Positions 8,453-16,611 of a stretch of 45,956 nucleotides of DNA are shown here, one piece after another (the first letter of the stretch is position 1; each line of letters starts with the position of its first letter). Position numbers and translations under genes: made by a program. Under the pieces are notes generated by a model that saw only the letters and a program-made list of their open reading frames with translations, had not been told where the DNA came from and did not search any database. Origin of the DNA: Halochromatium glycolicum (GTDB taxonomy: Bacteria > Pseudomonadota > Gammaproteobacteria > Chromatiales > Chromatiaceae); the NCBI RefSeq assembly GCF_016584085.1, contig NZ_NRSJ01000042.1, positions 1 through 45,956 of the forward strand, given 5' to 3'.

Positions 8453-9223
8453 ATGTCCGCCGTACTCAACCTCAACCGGGGCAATCAGCAGCAGCAATAC
8501 ACCTCGACCTTCGCCGAGCACTGGGATGACCTGGTCGGTTGGGAGGCGCGCCTGGCACGCGAAGGCCACTTCTACGCCCGCCTGCTCAAGGCGCAGGGAT
8601 GCCGCAAGGTGGCCGACATCGCCACCGGCACCGGCGTCAATGCCGTCGGCCTGGCCCAGGCCGGCTTCGAGGTGACCGCGACCGACGGCTCTGAAAACAT
8701 GCTCGCGAAGGCGCGCGAGAACGCCGCCGCCCGGGGCATCCGCTTCGCCGACAGCAAGGTCGCCGATTGGCTGCACCTGGACGAGGCGCTCGGCCACGCG
8801 CAGTTCGACGCCGTCGTCTGTCTGGGCAATTCCTTCACCCACCTGTTCGATCACGAGGACCGCCGCGATGCCCTGCGCGCCATCCATCGGGTGCTGCGCC
8901 CAAGCGGCATGCTGGTGATCGACCAGCGCAACTACGACCGCATGCTCGATCACGGCTACGACTCCAAGCACGAACTCTGCTACACCGGCGCAGGCGTCCA
9001 GGTTGGCCCGGTCGAGCTCAACCCGCGCCTGGCCAAGTTCGAGTACCGCTTCGACAACGGCTCGGTGTTCCAGCTCAACATGTACCCGCTGCGCCAGCAC
9101 TACCTGACCCATCTGTTGGAGGACGCCGGCTTCGTCAACGTCGAGCGCTTCGGCGACCTGCAGCGCCCCTACGATCCGCAGGGCGTCGACTTCGTCCAGC
9201 AGGTCGCGTTCAAGGCCGCGTGA
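8453..9223 (+). CDS. Glycine/sarcosine N-methyltransferase
   Basis: The 256-residue SAM-dependent methyltransferase closely follows the Ectothiorhodospira halochloris glycine/sarcosine methyltransferase. Shared blocks include the WDDLVGWEAR opening, motif I around D55-IATGTG, VTATDGSENMLAKA, the strongly diagnostic CLGNSFTHLF, and DQRNYDRMLDHGY. The enzyme converts glycine to sarcosine and dimethylglycine, the first two steps of glycine betaine synthesis from glycine, an osmoprotection route. The partner sarcosine/dimethylglycine methyltransferase is not in this window. A GAGGAG ribosome site lies just before the ATG at 8453. The gene ends one base before the end of the convergent ATPase gene. 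It fits the osmotic theme of the rest of the window. Confidence 0.85.
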   Translation: MSAVLNLNRGNQQQQYTSTFAEHWDDLVGWEARLAREGHFYARLLKAQGCRKVADIATGTGVNAVGLAQAGFEVTATDGSENMLAKARENAAARGIRFADSKVADWLHLDEALGHAQFDAVVCLGNSFTHLFDHEDRRDALRAIHRVLRPSGMLVIDQRNYDRMLDHGYDSKHELCYTGAGVQVGPVELNPRLAKFEYRFDNGSVFQLNMYPLRQHYLTHLLEDAGFVNVERFGDLQRPYDPQGVDFVQQVAFKAA

Positions 9224-12100
9224 CTAGCTCCCGACGGCGGCTTCCCGGGATGCGGCCGGCAGCCGCTGCCGCCAGCGCCGTCCCAGGGCCTTCTCCAGTT
9301 CGACGATGAAGAGCACCGAGGCGGCCACCAGCACGATGCGCAGCCAGATGCCGGCACCAATCGCGGCGGTGCCGAACAGGGCCTGCATCGGCGGCAGATA
9401 GGTGAAGGCGAGCTGGAACAGCAGCAGCAGGCCAACGGCATAGAGCACATAGCGATTGCCGAGGAACCCCTCTCGGTTCAGCACCGATGCGGTCATGTAG
9501 CGCGAGTTGAAGAGGTAGAAGATCTCGAACATGATCAGGGTGTTGACAGCCACCGTGCGGGCCTGCTCGATCGAAGCGCCCTGATAGTCCTCCCACAGGA
9601 AGAGCCCGAAGGTGCCGGCGGTGAGGATCAGCGACACATAGGCGATGCGCCACAGGAACAGCGGCGTCAGCACCGGCTGGCGGGCGTTGCGCGGCGGACG
9701 GGCCATCACACCGGGCTCCGGCGGCTCGAAGGCCAGCGCCAGCGCCAGGGTCACGGCCGTGATCATGTTGACCCAGAGGATCTGCACCGGCGTCAGCGGG
9801 AACTGGTGGAAGCCGAACAGGATGGCCCCGAGCACCACCAGGGCCTCGCCGCCGTTGGTGGGCAGGATGAACAGGATCGCCTTGCGCAGGTTATCGTAGA
9901 CGGTCCGCCCCTCTTCGACCGCGTTAGCGATCGAAGCGAAATTGTCATCCGCGAGCACCATCTCCGCCGCCTCCTTGGCCGCCTCGGTGCCGTTGATGCC
10001 CATCGCGACGCCGACATCAGCACGCTTGAGCGCCGGCGCGTCGTTGACGCCGTCGCCGGTCATCGCGACCACGGCGCCGGATTCCTGGAGCAGTTGCACC
10101 AGCCGCAGCTTGTGCTCCGGGGTGACGCGCGCGTACACATCGACCTCCCGCGCCCGTTGCCGCAGCGCGGCATCGTCGAGCGCATCCAGCTCGGTCCCGG
10201 TGAGCGCATCGTCCGGATTCTCCAACCCCACCTGCGCGGCGATGGCGCGGGCGGTGGCGGCATGGTCGCCGGTGATCATCTTCACGCGGATGCCGGCCGC
10301 CTGGCAGGTGCCGACGGCCTCGATCGCCTCCTGCCGCGGCGGGTCCATGAGCCCGAACAAGGCGAGCAGGGTCAGGTCGGTATCCACATCGGCGAAGTCC
10401 AGCTCCGAGCGGTGCGGCTGCGCCGGCTTCACGGCCACCGCCAGCACCCGCTGCCCGGCTGCGGCCATCGCCTCGACACGCGCCTCCCAGGTGGCCCGCT
10501 CCAGTGGCGCTTCCCCGTCCGGGCTGCGCTGATAGGCGCACATGCCGAGCACCGCCTCCGGCGCGCCCTTCAGGTAGATGAAGGACTCGCCGGCGTGGCT
10601 GTGGTGCAGCGTGGCCATGAACCTGTGGCCGGACTCGAACGGGATCAGGTCGGTGCGCGGATAGCGCTTGGACGCGGCCTCCAAATCCAGCCCAGCCTTG
10701 ACGGCGGCCACCAACAGCGCGCCCTCCATCGGGTCGCCATGCACACGCCAGGCGCCGCCCTCTGTCTGCTCCAGCGCGGCATCATTGCAGAGGGCCGCCG
10801 CTCGCAGCGCCTCGGTGAGCCGGGCATCCTCCTGCGGACGCACCACGTCCTCATCCTCCATGAAGGTGCCATGCGGATCGTACCCCGCCCCGGTGAGGGT
10901 CAATCTCCGCTCGCCTGTTTGGATCGCGGCGACGGTCATCGCGTTGCGGGTCAGGGTGCCGGTCTTGTCCGAGCAGATGATGCCGACGGTGCCGAGCGTC
11001 TCCACCGCGGGCAGCCTGCGGATGATGGCGTTGCGTCCGGCCATGCGCTGCACGCCGATCGCGAGCGTGATGGTCATGATGGCCGGCAGCCCTTCCGGGA
11101 TGGCCGCTACCGCGAGCCCGACCGAGGCGAGGAACATCTCCGCCGCGGTGTAATCGCGCACCAGGATGCCGAAGGCAAAGCTGACGCTGGCCAGGACCAG
11201 GATCGCCGCGGTCAGCCAGCGCCCGAACTGGGCGATCTGCCGCAGCAATGGTGTCGTCAGCTGCTCGACGTTGGCGACCATCGCGCTGATACGGCCGATC
11301 TCGGTGCCCGCGCCGGTGGCGGCGACGAGGCCGGCACCCAGGCCATGGGTCACCAATGTGCCCGAGTAGGCCATGCAGCGGCGGTCCGCCAGCGGCGTCT
11401 CCGGCGGCAGCGCCGCCACGCCCTTATCGACCGGCACCGACTCACCGGTGAGCGGCGCCTCCTCGATCTGCAGGCCCTTGGCCCGCAGCAGGCGCAGGTC
11501 CGCCGGCACCTTGTCACCCGACTGCAGCTGCACCAGGTCGCCCGGCACCAGTTCTGCCGCGTCGACCGTCACCAGCCGGCCATCCCGCCAGACCATCGCA
11601 TGCGGCGAGAGCATGCCCCGGATCGCCTTCAGCGCATCCTCGGCCTTGCCCTCCTGCACGAAACCGATGACGGCGTTGATCAGCACGACCCCGAAGATGA
11701 CAACGGCGTCGAGCCAATGCTGGAGCAAGGCCGTCACCACGCCCGCGACCAACAAGACGTAGATCAGCAGGTTATGGAACTGGGCCAGGAAGCGCAGCAG
11801 TGGGCCGCGCGTCTTGGGCTCCGGCAGCCGGTTCGGGCCATGGGTCGAGAGACGCTGCGCGGCCTCATGCGCACTCAGCCCATCGTGGCCGCTGTCCAGA
11901 CGGCCTAGCGCCTCTTCATCGCTCAAGTGATGCCAGGCGGGCTCCCCGGCGTGGCGTTGCTCCGCGACCAGTGAGCGCATCCCCCGGCGATTCCCCCAAT
12001 CCACGAAGCCGCCGACGATGACGAAGACCGCGATCGCCAATAGCGCGATCGCCCACTCCAAGGCAATGATGTCGAAGATCAGGATATCGCTCTCGAGCAT
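9224..12100 (-). CDS. P2-type cation-transporting ATPase
   Basis: The 958-residue product is a complete P-type ATPase. The actuator loop TGES is at about 218-221, IPEGLPA in M4 at 334-340, the phosphorylated Asp of DKTGTLT at 378, and GDGVNDAP at about 682, with ten likely membrane helices. M4 resembles Ca2+ pumps, but M6 reads WVNMITAVTL (about 776-785): the Asp that coordinates Ca2+ in SERCA (WVNLVTDG) is Ala. M5 has TNGGEAL. The true ion is therefore uncertain (Ca2+, Na+, K+ or H+). I chose ATG 12100 over the longer frame at 12190 because a GGAGG lies 7 bases upstream and the extra residues are unlike the family. It converges with the methyltransferase gene. Confidence 0.9.
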   Translation of the reverse strand: MLESDILIFDIIALEWAIALLAIAVFVIVGGFVDWGNRRGMRSLVAEQRHAGEPAWHHLSDEEALGRLDSGHDGLSAHEAAQRLSTHGPNRLPEPKTRGPLLRFLAQFHNLLIYVLLVAGVVTALLQHWLDAVVIFGVVLINAVIGFVQEGKAEDALKAIRGMLSPHAMVWRDGRLVTVDAAELVPGDLVQLQSGDKVPADLRLLRAKGLQIEEAPLTGESVPVDKGVAALPPETPLADRRCMAYSGTLVTHGLGAGLVAATGAGTEIGRISAMVANVEQLTTPLLRQIAQFGRWLTAAILVLASVSFAFGILVRDYTAAEMFLASVGLAVAAIPEGLPAIMTITLAIGVQRMAGRNAIIRRLPAVETLGTVGIICSDKTGTLTRNAMTVAAIQTGERRLTLTGAGYDPHGTFMEDEDVVRPQEDARLTEALRAAALCNDAALEQTEGGAWRVHGDPMEGALLVAAVKAGLDLEAASKRYPRTDLIPFESGHRFMATLHHSHAGESFIYLKGAPEAVLGMCAYQRSPDGEAPLERATWEARVEAMAAAGQRVLAVAVKPAQPHRSELDFADVDTDLTLLALFGLMDPPRQEAIEAVGTCQAAGIRVKMITGDHAATARAIAAQVGLENPDDALTGTELDALDDAALRQRAREVDVYARVTPEHKLRLVQLLQESGAVVAMTGDGVNDAPALKRADVGVAMGINGTEAAKEAAEMVLADDNFASIANAVEEGRTVYDNLRKAILFILPTNGGEALVVLGAILFGFHQFPLTPVQILWVNMITAVTLALALAFEPPEPGVMARPPRNARQPVLTPLFLWRIAYVSLILTAGTFGLFLWEDYQGASIEQARTVAVNTLIMFEIFYLFNSRYMTASVLNREGFLGNRYVLYAVGLLLLFQLAFTYLPPMQALFGTAAIGAGIWLRIVLVAASVLFIVELEKALGRRWRQRLPAASREAAVGS

Positions 12101-12273
12101 GTCGGCCTCCACCGCAGCGCCGCTACTAACCAGAAGATTAGGACATACGGACGACGCCTGGAGCAGCGCCCCATTCACATGCAGGATCAAGCTGCCCCGG
12201 ATACGATAAAGCCGCTAAGACCGAGTCAGACCTCAGGCGATTGCCGGGAAAGCTCGTACCGAATTGCGCAGGA

Positions 12274-12355
12274 TTTTCGTTTGCCTTCGAGGAGCGTCGC
12301 CGGGAGCATAGCCGGGCTATGTGACCGGCGGCGCGACGAAGAAGGCGAGCGAAAA
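12274..12355. repeat. 82-base imperfect inverted repeat
   Basis: A long imperfect palindrome folds around CATAGCC-G-GGCTATG (12307-12321). The outer paired blocks are CGTCGCCGG with CCGGCGgCGCGACG, GCCTTC with GAAGGC, and TTTTCG with CGAAAA at the ends. It lies just downstream of the stop codon of the M48 fragment and upstream of the ATPase gene. It could be a terminator for the former peptidase gene, a REP/MITE-like dispersed element, or both. The mirrored TTTT/AAAA ends would suit bidirectional termination. Confidence 0.6.
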
Positions 12356-12392
12356 GACCAGCAAGGCGGTATGAGCTTTGACAGAAATCGCC

Positions 12393-12695
12393 TCAGTACC
12401 AGAGCCCGCCGATGCGCCGCCGCGGTGCCCGCCGGCGGCGGCCGTCGGCGAGCGCATCGGCGAAGCGATGGCCGGGCTCACCCCAGCCCGCTCGCACCGG
12501 CTGCGGCGGCTCGGACTGCGGCAGGAACGCGAGCAGCCGCCGCACCCGCTCGGTGGTCTCCGGATGCGTGCGCAGCAGCGAGGGCTCCGGCAACCGCCGA
12601 CCGGGCATCAGCACCTGCTCCCAGAAGCGCCCCTGCCAGCGCTCGAGCTTCTGCAGCGGCATACCAGTTTCGACTTCCAGCGGCAGTCGCGCCAA
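12393..12695 (-). pseudogene. C-terminal fragment of an M48-type zinc metallopeptidase
   Basis: The fragment reads PLQKLERWQGRFWEQ, then MPGRRLPEPSLLRTHP, then ETTERVRRLL. This is characteristic of the C-terminal end of membrane-associated M48 (HtpX-like) peptidases, where the LLRTHP block precedes the final helix. The catalytic HExxH domain and the membrane helices are missing. The similarity begins near 12700 and the sequence upstream is unrelated, so this is a remnant left by a deletion or replacement. The first codon shown is TTG and is probably not a real start. The family call rests on the short tail alone. Confidence 0.6.
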
Positions 12696-12876
12696 CGTAT
12701 GGAATTGGTCACAGCAACACCAGCGCTATGCTTCGGACTTAGCGGGTCGATTTCGGTTCCGAGGCAATGCCTGTGCTGACGGCGAGGTATCAACCGACCG
12801 TCTAACGGCGCGAACCGCAGTCCCCTCGAGGCGAAGTCTTGCAGCCAAACGAACAACCGCCATCGTTGCGACAACA

Positions 12877-13209
12877 ATGAGGATTCCGAATGGGCATCGC
12901 GCCAACCTCGGGACGAAATTGGAAGACTACGTCCTCAATCCAGCGCACATCGAGGGGCGTCACAAGGCCCGAGTGTTCGGATCGGCGCTCGGCATCACGG
13001 TGGCCAACAGCAGGCTGCTGCATAAGGCCCTCGAGGATGCCGCAGCGAGTTCGGACTCTGCGGTCCACAAGGGACACAATGGATTCGGGAACGTCTATGC
13101 TCTTCAGCTGACTGTGGCGACCGCCCATGGTACTGCCACGGTGCAGTCTGCCTGGATCATCCGAGACGGCGAGGACTTTCCGCGTTTAACCAGCTGCTAT
13201 GTGGTCTAA
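12877..13209 (+). CDS. DUF6883-like small protein
   Basis: The 110-residue product contains KLEDYVLNPAH, HKARVFGSALGITVANSRLL and, near its end, SAWIIRDGEDFPRLTSCYV, the pattern of DUF6883 proteins. That domain is found alone or at the C-terminus of larger, toxin-like proteins; its activity is unknown to me. The longer open frame starting at 12412 is the reverse of the peptidase fragment, so I place the start at ATG 12877, where the similarity begins. No strong ribosome site is visible. Its stop is 3 bases before the next start, so it forms a tight pair with the DUF4926 gene. Confidence 0.7.
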   Translation: MRIPNGHRANLGTKLEDYVLNPAHIEGRHKARVFGSALGITVANSRLLHKALEDAAASSDSAVHKGHNGFGNVYALQLTVATAHGTATVQSAWIIRDGEDFPRLTSCYVV

Positions 13210-13212
13210 CTG

Positions 13213-13458
13213 ATGACCGAAGCCTTCCATCTGCACGACCCCGTTGCACTGCTTACAGACATGCCCGCCAGGCATTTCGTATCCGACCAGCCGTTACTGC
13301 TGAGGCGCGGGCAGCTCGGCACCATCGTGATGATTTACGACGACCTGAACTACGAAGTGGAATTCGCCGACACTCAGGGCCGGACCTACGCGATGCTGCC
13401 CGTTGCCGCAGACAACCTCATGCGTTTGAGGGATGCGCCTGAGGAAGTAGCAGCCTAA
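13213..13458 (+). CDS. DUF4926-like small protein
   Basis: The 81-residue product has the DUF4926 pattern: an N-terminal DPVALLTDMP, the small beta-barrel core RRGQLGTIVMIYDDLNYEVEF, and AMLPVAADNLMRL at the end. DUF4926 proteins are short, resemble SH3-like barrels and frequently follow DUF6883 genes in cyanobacteria and proteobacteria. The 3-base spacing to the upstream gene argues for co-translation. A toxin-antidote style partnership is an inference from the recurring pairing, not from any catalytic motif. It converges with gnd, whose stop is about 40 bases away. Confidence 0.75.
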   Translation: MTEAFHLHDPVALLTDMPARHFVSDQPLLLRRGQLGTIVMIYDDLNYEVEFADTQGRTYAMLPVAADNLMRLRDAPEEVAA

Positions 13459-13498
13459 TGGACTCGAGCAAGCGGATGACCGCCGAGGCGGCGCGACA

Positions 13499-15022
13499 TC
13501 AGACCTCGCGCTGCGGACGCTCAGGATCAGGCCAGTCAAGATGGAAGAACTGCCCGCGCGGCTGGTCGACCCGCTCGTAGGTGTGGGCGCCGAAGTAGTC
13601 GCGCTGGGCCTGCAGCAGGTTCTGCGGTAGGCGCGCCGAGCGGTAACTATCGTAATAGGCCAGCGAGGCGGCGAAGGTCGGCGTCGGCACACCGTGCTGC
13701 GCCGCGAGCGCGACGACCTTGCGCCAGTTGCCCTGGGCGCGGTCGACGGCCTCCTTGAAGTACGGGTCTAGCAGCAGATTGGCCAGCTCGGGATCGCGCC
13801 GATAGGCCTCGGTGATCTTCTGCAGGAAGACCGCGCGGATGATGCAGCCGCCGCGCCAGATGCGGGCGATCTCGCCGAAGTCGAGCGTCCAGCCGTACTC
13901 GGCCTGGGCGGCGCGCATCAGCTGGAAGCCCTGCGCATAGGCGCTGATCTTGGCGGAGTAGAGGGCGTCGTGGATCGCCTCCAGCAGGGCGCTTCGATCC
14001 TCGGCCGCCAGCGCGCCGGTCGGGTCGGTGTCCGGTCCGGCCAGCACCTTCTCTGCTGCAACGCGCTCGTCCTTGAAGGCACTGATGCAGCGCGCGAACA
14101 CCGCCTCGGCGATGGTCGGCGCCGCAATGCCCATGTCCAGCGCGTTGATGCTGGTCCACTTGCCGGTGCCCTTCTGGCCGGCGGCATCGAGCACCACGTC
14201 GACGAAGGGTTTGCCGGTGACCGGGTCGCTCTGGCGCAGCACATCGGCGCTGATCTGCATCAGGTAGGAGTCCAGCACCCCCTGGTTCCAATCGGCGAAG
14301 GTGTCGCCGATCTCGGCCGGGCGCATGCCGAGCAGGCGTTGCATCAGGTCGTAGGCCTCGCAGATCAGCTGCATATCCCCGTACTCGATGCCGTTGTGGA
14401 CCATCTTGACGTAGTGGCCGGCGCCATTGGGGCCGATGTAGGCCGCGCAGGGCTCGCCGCCCGCGACCGGCTTGCCGGGCGCGGCGCCGAGTAGCGGCTT
14501 GCCGGTGTCGGGATCGACCTTGGCGGCGATCGCGCTCCAGATCGGCTCGAGCGCTTTCCACGCCTCTTCGTGGCCGCCGGGCATCAGCGAGGGGCCTAAG
14601 CGCGCCCCCTCCTCCCCGCCGGAGACGCCGCTGCCGATGAAGCGCAGCCCGCGCTCGGCGAGCCGCTGCTCGCGCGCGATGGTGTCGGTCCATTTGGCGT
14701 TGCCGCCGTCGATCAGGATATCGCCCTCGTCGAGCAGCGGCGCGAGCTGCTCGATGACCGCATCGGTGCCGCTGCCGGCCTTAACCATGAGGACGAGCTT
14801 GCGCGGGCGCTGCAGTGACTGCACCAGCTCCTCGAGGGTCGCGCAGCCGACCAGGCCGCCAGGGGTATCCGGATGCGCCGCAACGAAGCCCCGCATCGTC
14901 TCGGTCGTGCGGTTGTAGACCGAGATGCGGAAGCCGTGATCAGCGATATTGAGGGCCAGGTTCTGGCCCATCACCGCGAGGCCGATCAGGCCGATCTCTG
15001 AGAGCGGGTCATTGGATGCCAT
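13499..15022 (-). CDS. gnd: 6-Phosphogluconate dehydrogenase, decarboxylating
   Basis: This NADP-dependent enzyme of the oxidative pentose phosphate pathway converts 6-phosphogluconate to ribulose 5-phosphate and CO2. The 507-residue product shows the nucleotide fold (GLAVMGQNLALNIADHGF), the substrate loop GSGVSGGEEGARLGPSLMPGG split over about 145-165, the catalytic Lys at about 206 in HYVKMVHNGIEYGDMQ, and the all-alpha C-terminal domain. The reading frame extends back to 15229, but the family starts at MASNDPLSEIGLIGLAVMG, so I use ATG 15022. All key residues are present. Its first codons overlap the 3' end of the upstream gene as drawn. Confidence 0.95.
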   Translation of the reverse strand: MASNDPLSEIGLIGLAVMGQNLALNIADHGFRISVYNRTTETMRGFVAAHPDTPGGLVGCATLEELVQSLQRPRKLVLMVKAGSGTDAVIEQLAPLLDEGDILIDGGNAKWTDTIAREQRLAERGLRFIGSGVSGGEEGARLGPSLMPGGHEEAWKALEPIWSAIAAKVDPDTGKPLLGAAPGKPVAGGEPCAAYIGPNGAGHYVKMVHNGIEYGDMQLICEAYDLMQRLLGMRPAEIGDTFADWNQGVLDSYLMQISADVLRQSDPVTGKPFVDVVLDAAGQKGTGKWTSINALDMGIAAPTIAEAVFARCISAFKDERVAAEKVLAGPDTDPTGALAAEDRSALLEAIHDALYSAKISAYAQGFQLMRAAQAEYGWTLDFGEIARIWRGGCIIRAVFLQKITEAYRRDPELANLLLDPYFKEAVDRAQGNWRKVVALAAQHGVPTPTFAASLAYYDSYRSARLPQNLLQAQRDYFGAHTYERVDQPRGQFFHLDWPDPERPQREV

Positions 15023-15770
15023 GATAAGGTCGCCTGCGTTGGTTAAGGTCCGAGTGATGCTCGGACGGGTGATCACCGGACATTTGGAGCGGCTGGTCCC
15101 GATCGAAACCGCCGCACGGGGAGTTTCGCCACCGCGCTCCGACCGACCCGACCAAACCGATACGATTGGGTAGTGCGGCCATCGCGCACGTCGAGCCCGC
15201 CGGACTGTATGGCGGCCAACGACGCCCACCGCAGCGCCGCTCTAGCCCGCGCAAGCGGCCCTGGAATTGCCGATTGTGGTGGTTCAGGTACAGCCTCAAC
15301 CCATCGTCGACTTCGGCTCTGGCCGCCAAGACCCGCGAACCTCCCGGCACCACCTCCGCGGGCACCACAGCCACCCGATCGCGGGGGATGATGGTGACCT
15401 GACCCCAGCGCGGCAATGTGGCGTAGTCGATGAAATGGGTCGCGGTCTCCAACCACACATGGGGTGCGATCGCATGCGCGCGAGCCGTGCCCGGATGATA
15501 GACCACGCGCCCCACCCTGAGCTGCGCACTGATCCCCTGTTCGGCGAGCAGGACCTGGCCAGCCAGGGCGTAGTACAGACAGGCGCGCTTCAGCGGCCAG
15601 TATCGGGGACGCGTGCTGGCCGCCATTGCTTCGACAGCGACAGACAACGCCTGGATGGTGTCCGTCGGCAGCGACGTGTCGCTGGGAACGGTTGTCACCG
15701 CGGGTGCGGCGCCGACGGCGGTTGCCATCAACGCGCAGACGGCCGCAGCGACGAGCAGGCATTGCCTCAT
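15009..15770 (-). CDS. Exported transglutaminase-like protein
   Basis: The 253-residue product begins with a clear Sec signal peptide (cleavage near VGAAPA, about residue 22). The core has the order and spacing of a transglutaminase-like/papain-fold triad: Cys64 in KRACLYYALAGQ, His104 in APHVWLE and Asp115 in HFIDYA, with LRVGRVVYHPG between. It resembles DUF2026 or the lasso-peptide B2 fold in layout, but here it is periplasmic. The last 70 or so residues look unstructured and run into the gnd start, so the true end may be earlier or a frameshift may lie near 15230. Function is unknown: a protease, amidase or crosslinking role is possible. Confidence 0.55.
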   Translation of the reverse strand: MRQCLLVAAAVCALMATAVGAAPAVTTVPSDTSLPTDTIQALSVAVEAMAASTRPRYWPLKRACLYYALAGQVLLAEQGISAQLRVGRVVYHPGTARAHAIAPHVWLETATHFIDYATLPRWGQVTIIPRDRVAVVPAEVVPGGSRVLAARAEVDDGLRLYLNHHNRQFQGRLRGLERRCGGRRWPPYSPAGSTCAMAALPNRIGLVGSVGARWRNSPCGGFDRDQPLQMSGDHPSEHHSDLNQRRRPYHGIQ

Positions 15771-16124
15771 CGCTGCTGAACCAAGGCCGTCTCAACGACT
15801 CGGCGCCGAGCGCCTGTAACCGTCATGGATGGTGCAATCGAATCTCTAAACCGTGCTCGACCGCCGCCCAGATGGACCAGGGCTTGGATCCACCGTAATG
15901 CTGTTGCTGCTTGGCAGTCACCCGAAGATGCCAACCGTGCAGCGGCCCCATCTGCCGCCGCGCCGATCATCATTCTGTTTCGTCCGGGTGCCCGACCCAG
16001 CTTGATTCGCCCAGATCCTCGCAGAGGAGGCCCGACAGCCACCGAACGCTGAAGAACGACCTCAATGCCCTCTCAGGGCGGACCGGGCGATGCGCTGCCA
16101 ATACGGAAGCGGTCCAAACCGGCC
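15771..16124. other. Intergenic, nothing recognised
   Basis: These 354 bases contain short open frames on both strands, none with a ribosome site, domain or family-like composition. They separate the exported transglutaminase-like gene from the small membrane-protein gene and lie at the left edge of the decayed region. Confidence 0.5.
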
Positions 16125-16352
16125 TCAGCGATCCGACCCGCCCGAAGGACCCCTTCGCTCCGCCCTCGGCTGAAGGTACAGCCGGATGATCAGCACCAGC
16201 GCGGTGATCGCCGCGAGGTTGGCGAGCGACACGGCCCGCGAGAAGCCAATGCCCTCGCGGCGCTCCACCGGGGGCTGGAAGGCGACCATTGGCGTCGGCA
16301 GGCTCGGGTCCAGGTCCACCGCGACGTCCAGTGCATTTCGAGGTTTGACCAT
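16125..16352 (-). CDS. Small membrane protein matching the C-terminus of the BCCT-linked binding protein
   Basis: The 75-residue product matches the last 65 residues of the lipoprotein at 21717-23639. LDPSLP, VAFQPP, ERR-GIG, SLANLA and the following hydrophobic helix ending in IRLYL occur in the same order in both. The binding domains and lipobox are absent. It nevertheless has its own ATG preceded by a near-perfect AGGAGG at the right distance, so it may be expressed rather than being simple debris. Predicted topology is a short periplasmic stretch and one transmembrane helix (about residues 42-62). A candidate operator lies upstream at 16491, and the decayed regulator gene diverges from it. 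Confidence 0.6.
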   Translation of the reverse strand: MVKPRNALDVAVDLDPSLPTPMVAFQPPVERREGIGFSRAVSLANLAAITALVLIIRLYLQPRAERRGPSGGSDR

Positions 16353-16490
16353 TCGTGTCCTCCTCGAGATTGTTTGGGCGAGCCACCGGCCAACGCCACC
16401 GGAGACGGCTCCACGCGCAGATGCAGGGTGCCAAATCGCCGACCTGACCCCACAAGACCCGGGCAACGAAAACGATCCGCAACCTCAGAG

Positions 16491-16505
16491 TGCGCATAAT
16501 GGGCG
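16491..16505. promoter_or_regulatory. Candidate operator, YGCCCA-N3-TGGGCR family
   Basis: TGCGCA-TAA-TGGGCG is an imperfect palindrome with the same 15-bp layout as six others in the window. It lies between the divergent small membrane-protein gene (start 16352) and the decayed regulator (start 16612). The following bases GGTCAT are shared with the site at 33741. Confidence 0.5.
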
Positions 16506-16611
16506 GTCATCAACGAGATGCCCGCGACATCGATCGAACCGATGGCCGATCCTCTGCGCAAGTGTCCGTCGCCATCTCCGACATTGCGGCGTCGCCCTGT
16601 CCGAGGCCACC

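Noticed and set aside
12412..12876. Upstream extension of the DUF6883 gene to 265 residues
   Set aside because: The added part is the reverse complement of the M48 fragment and is Arg/Ser-rich; family similarity starts at 12877.
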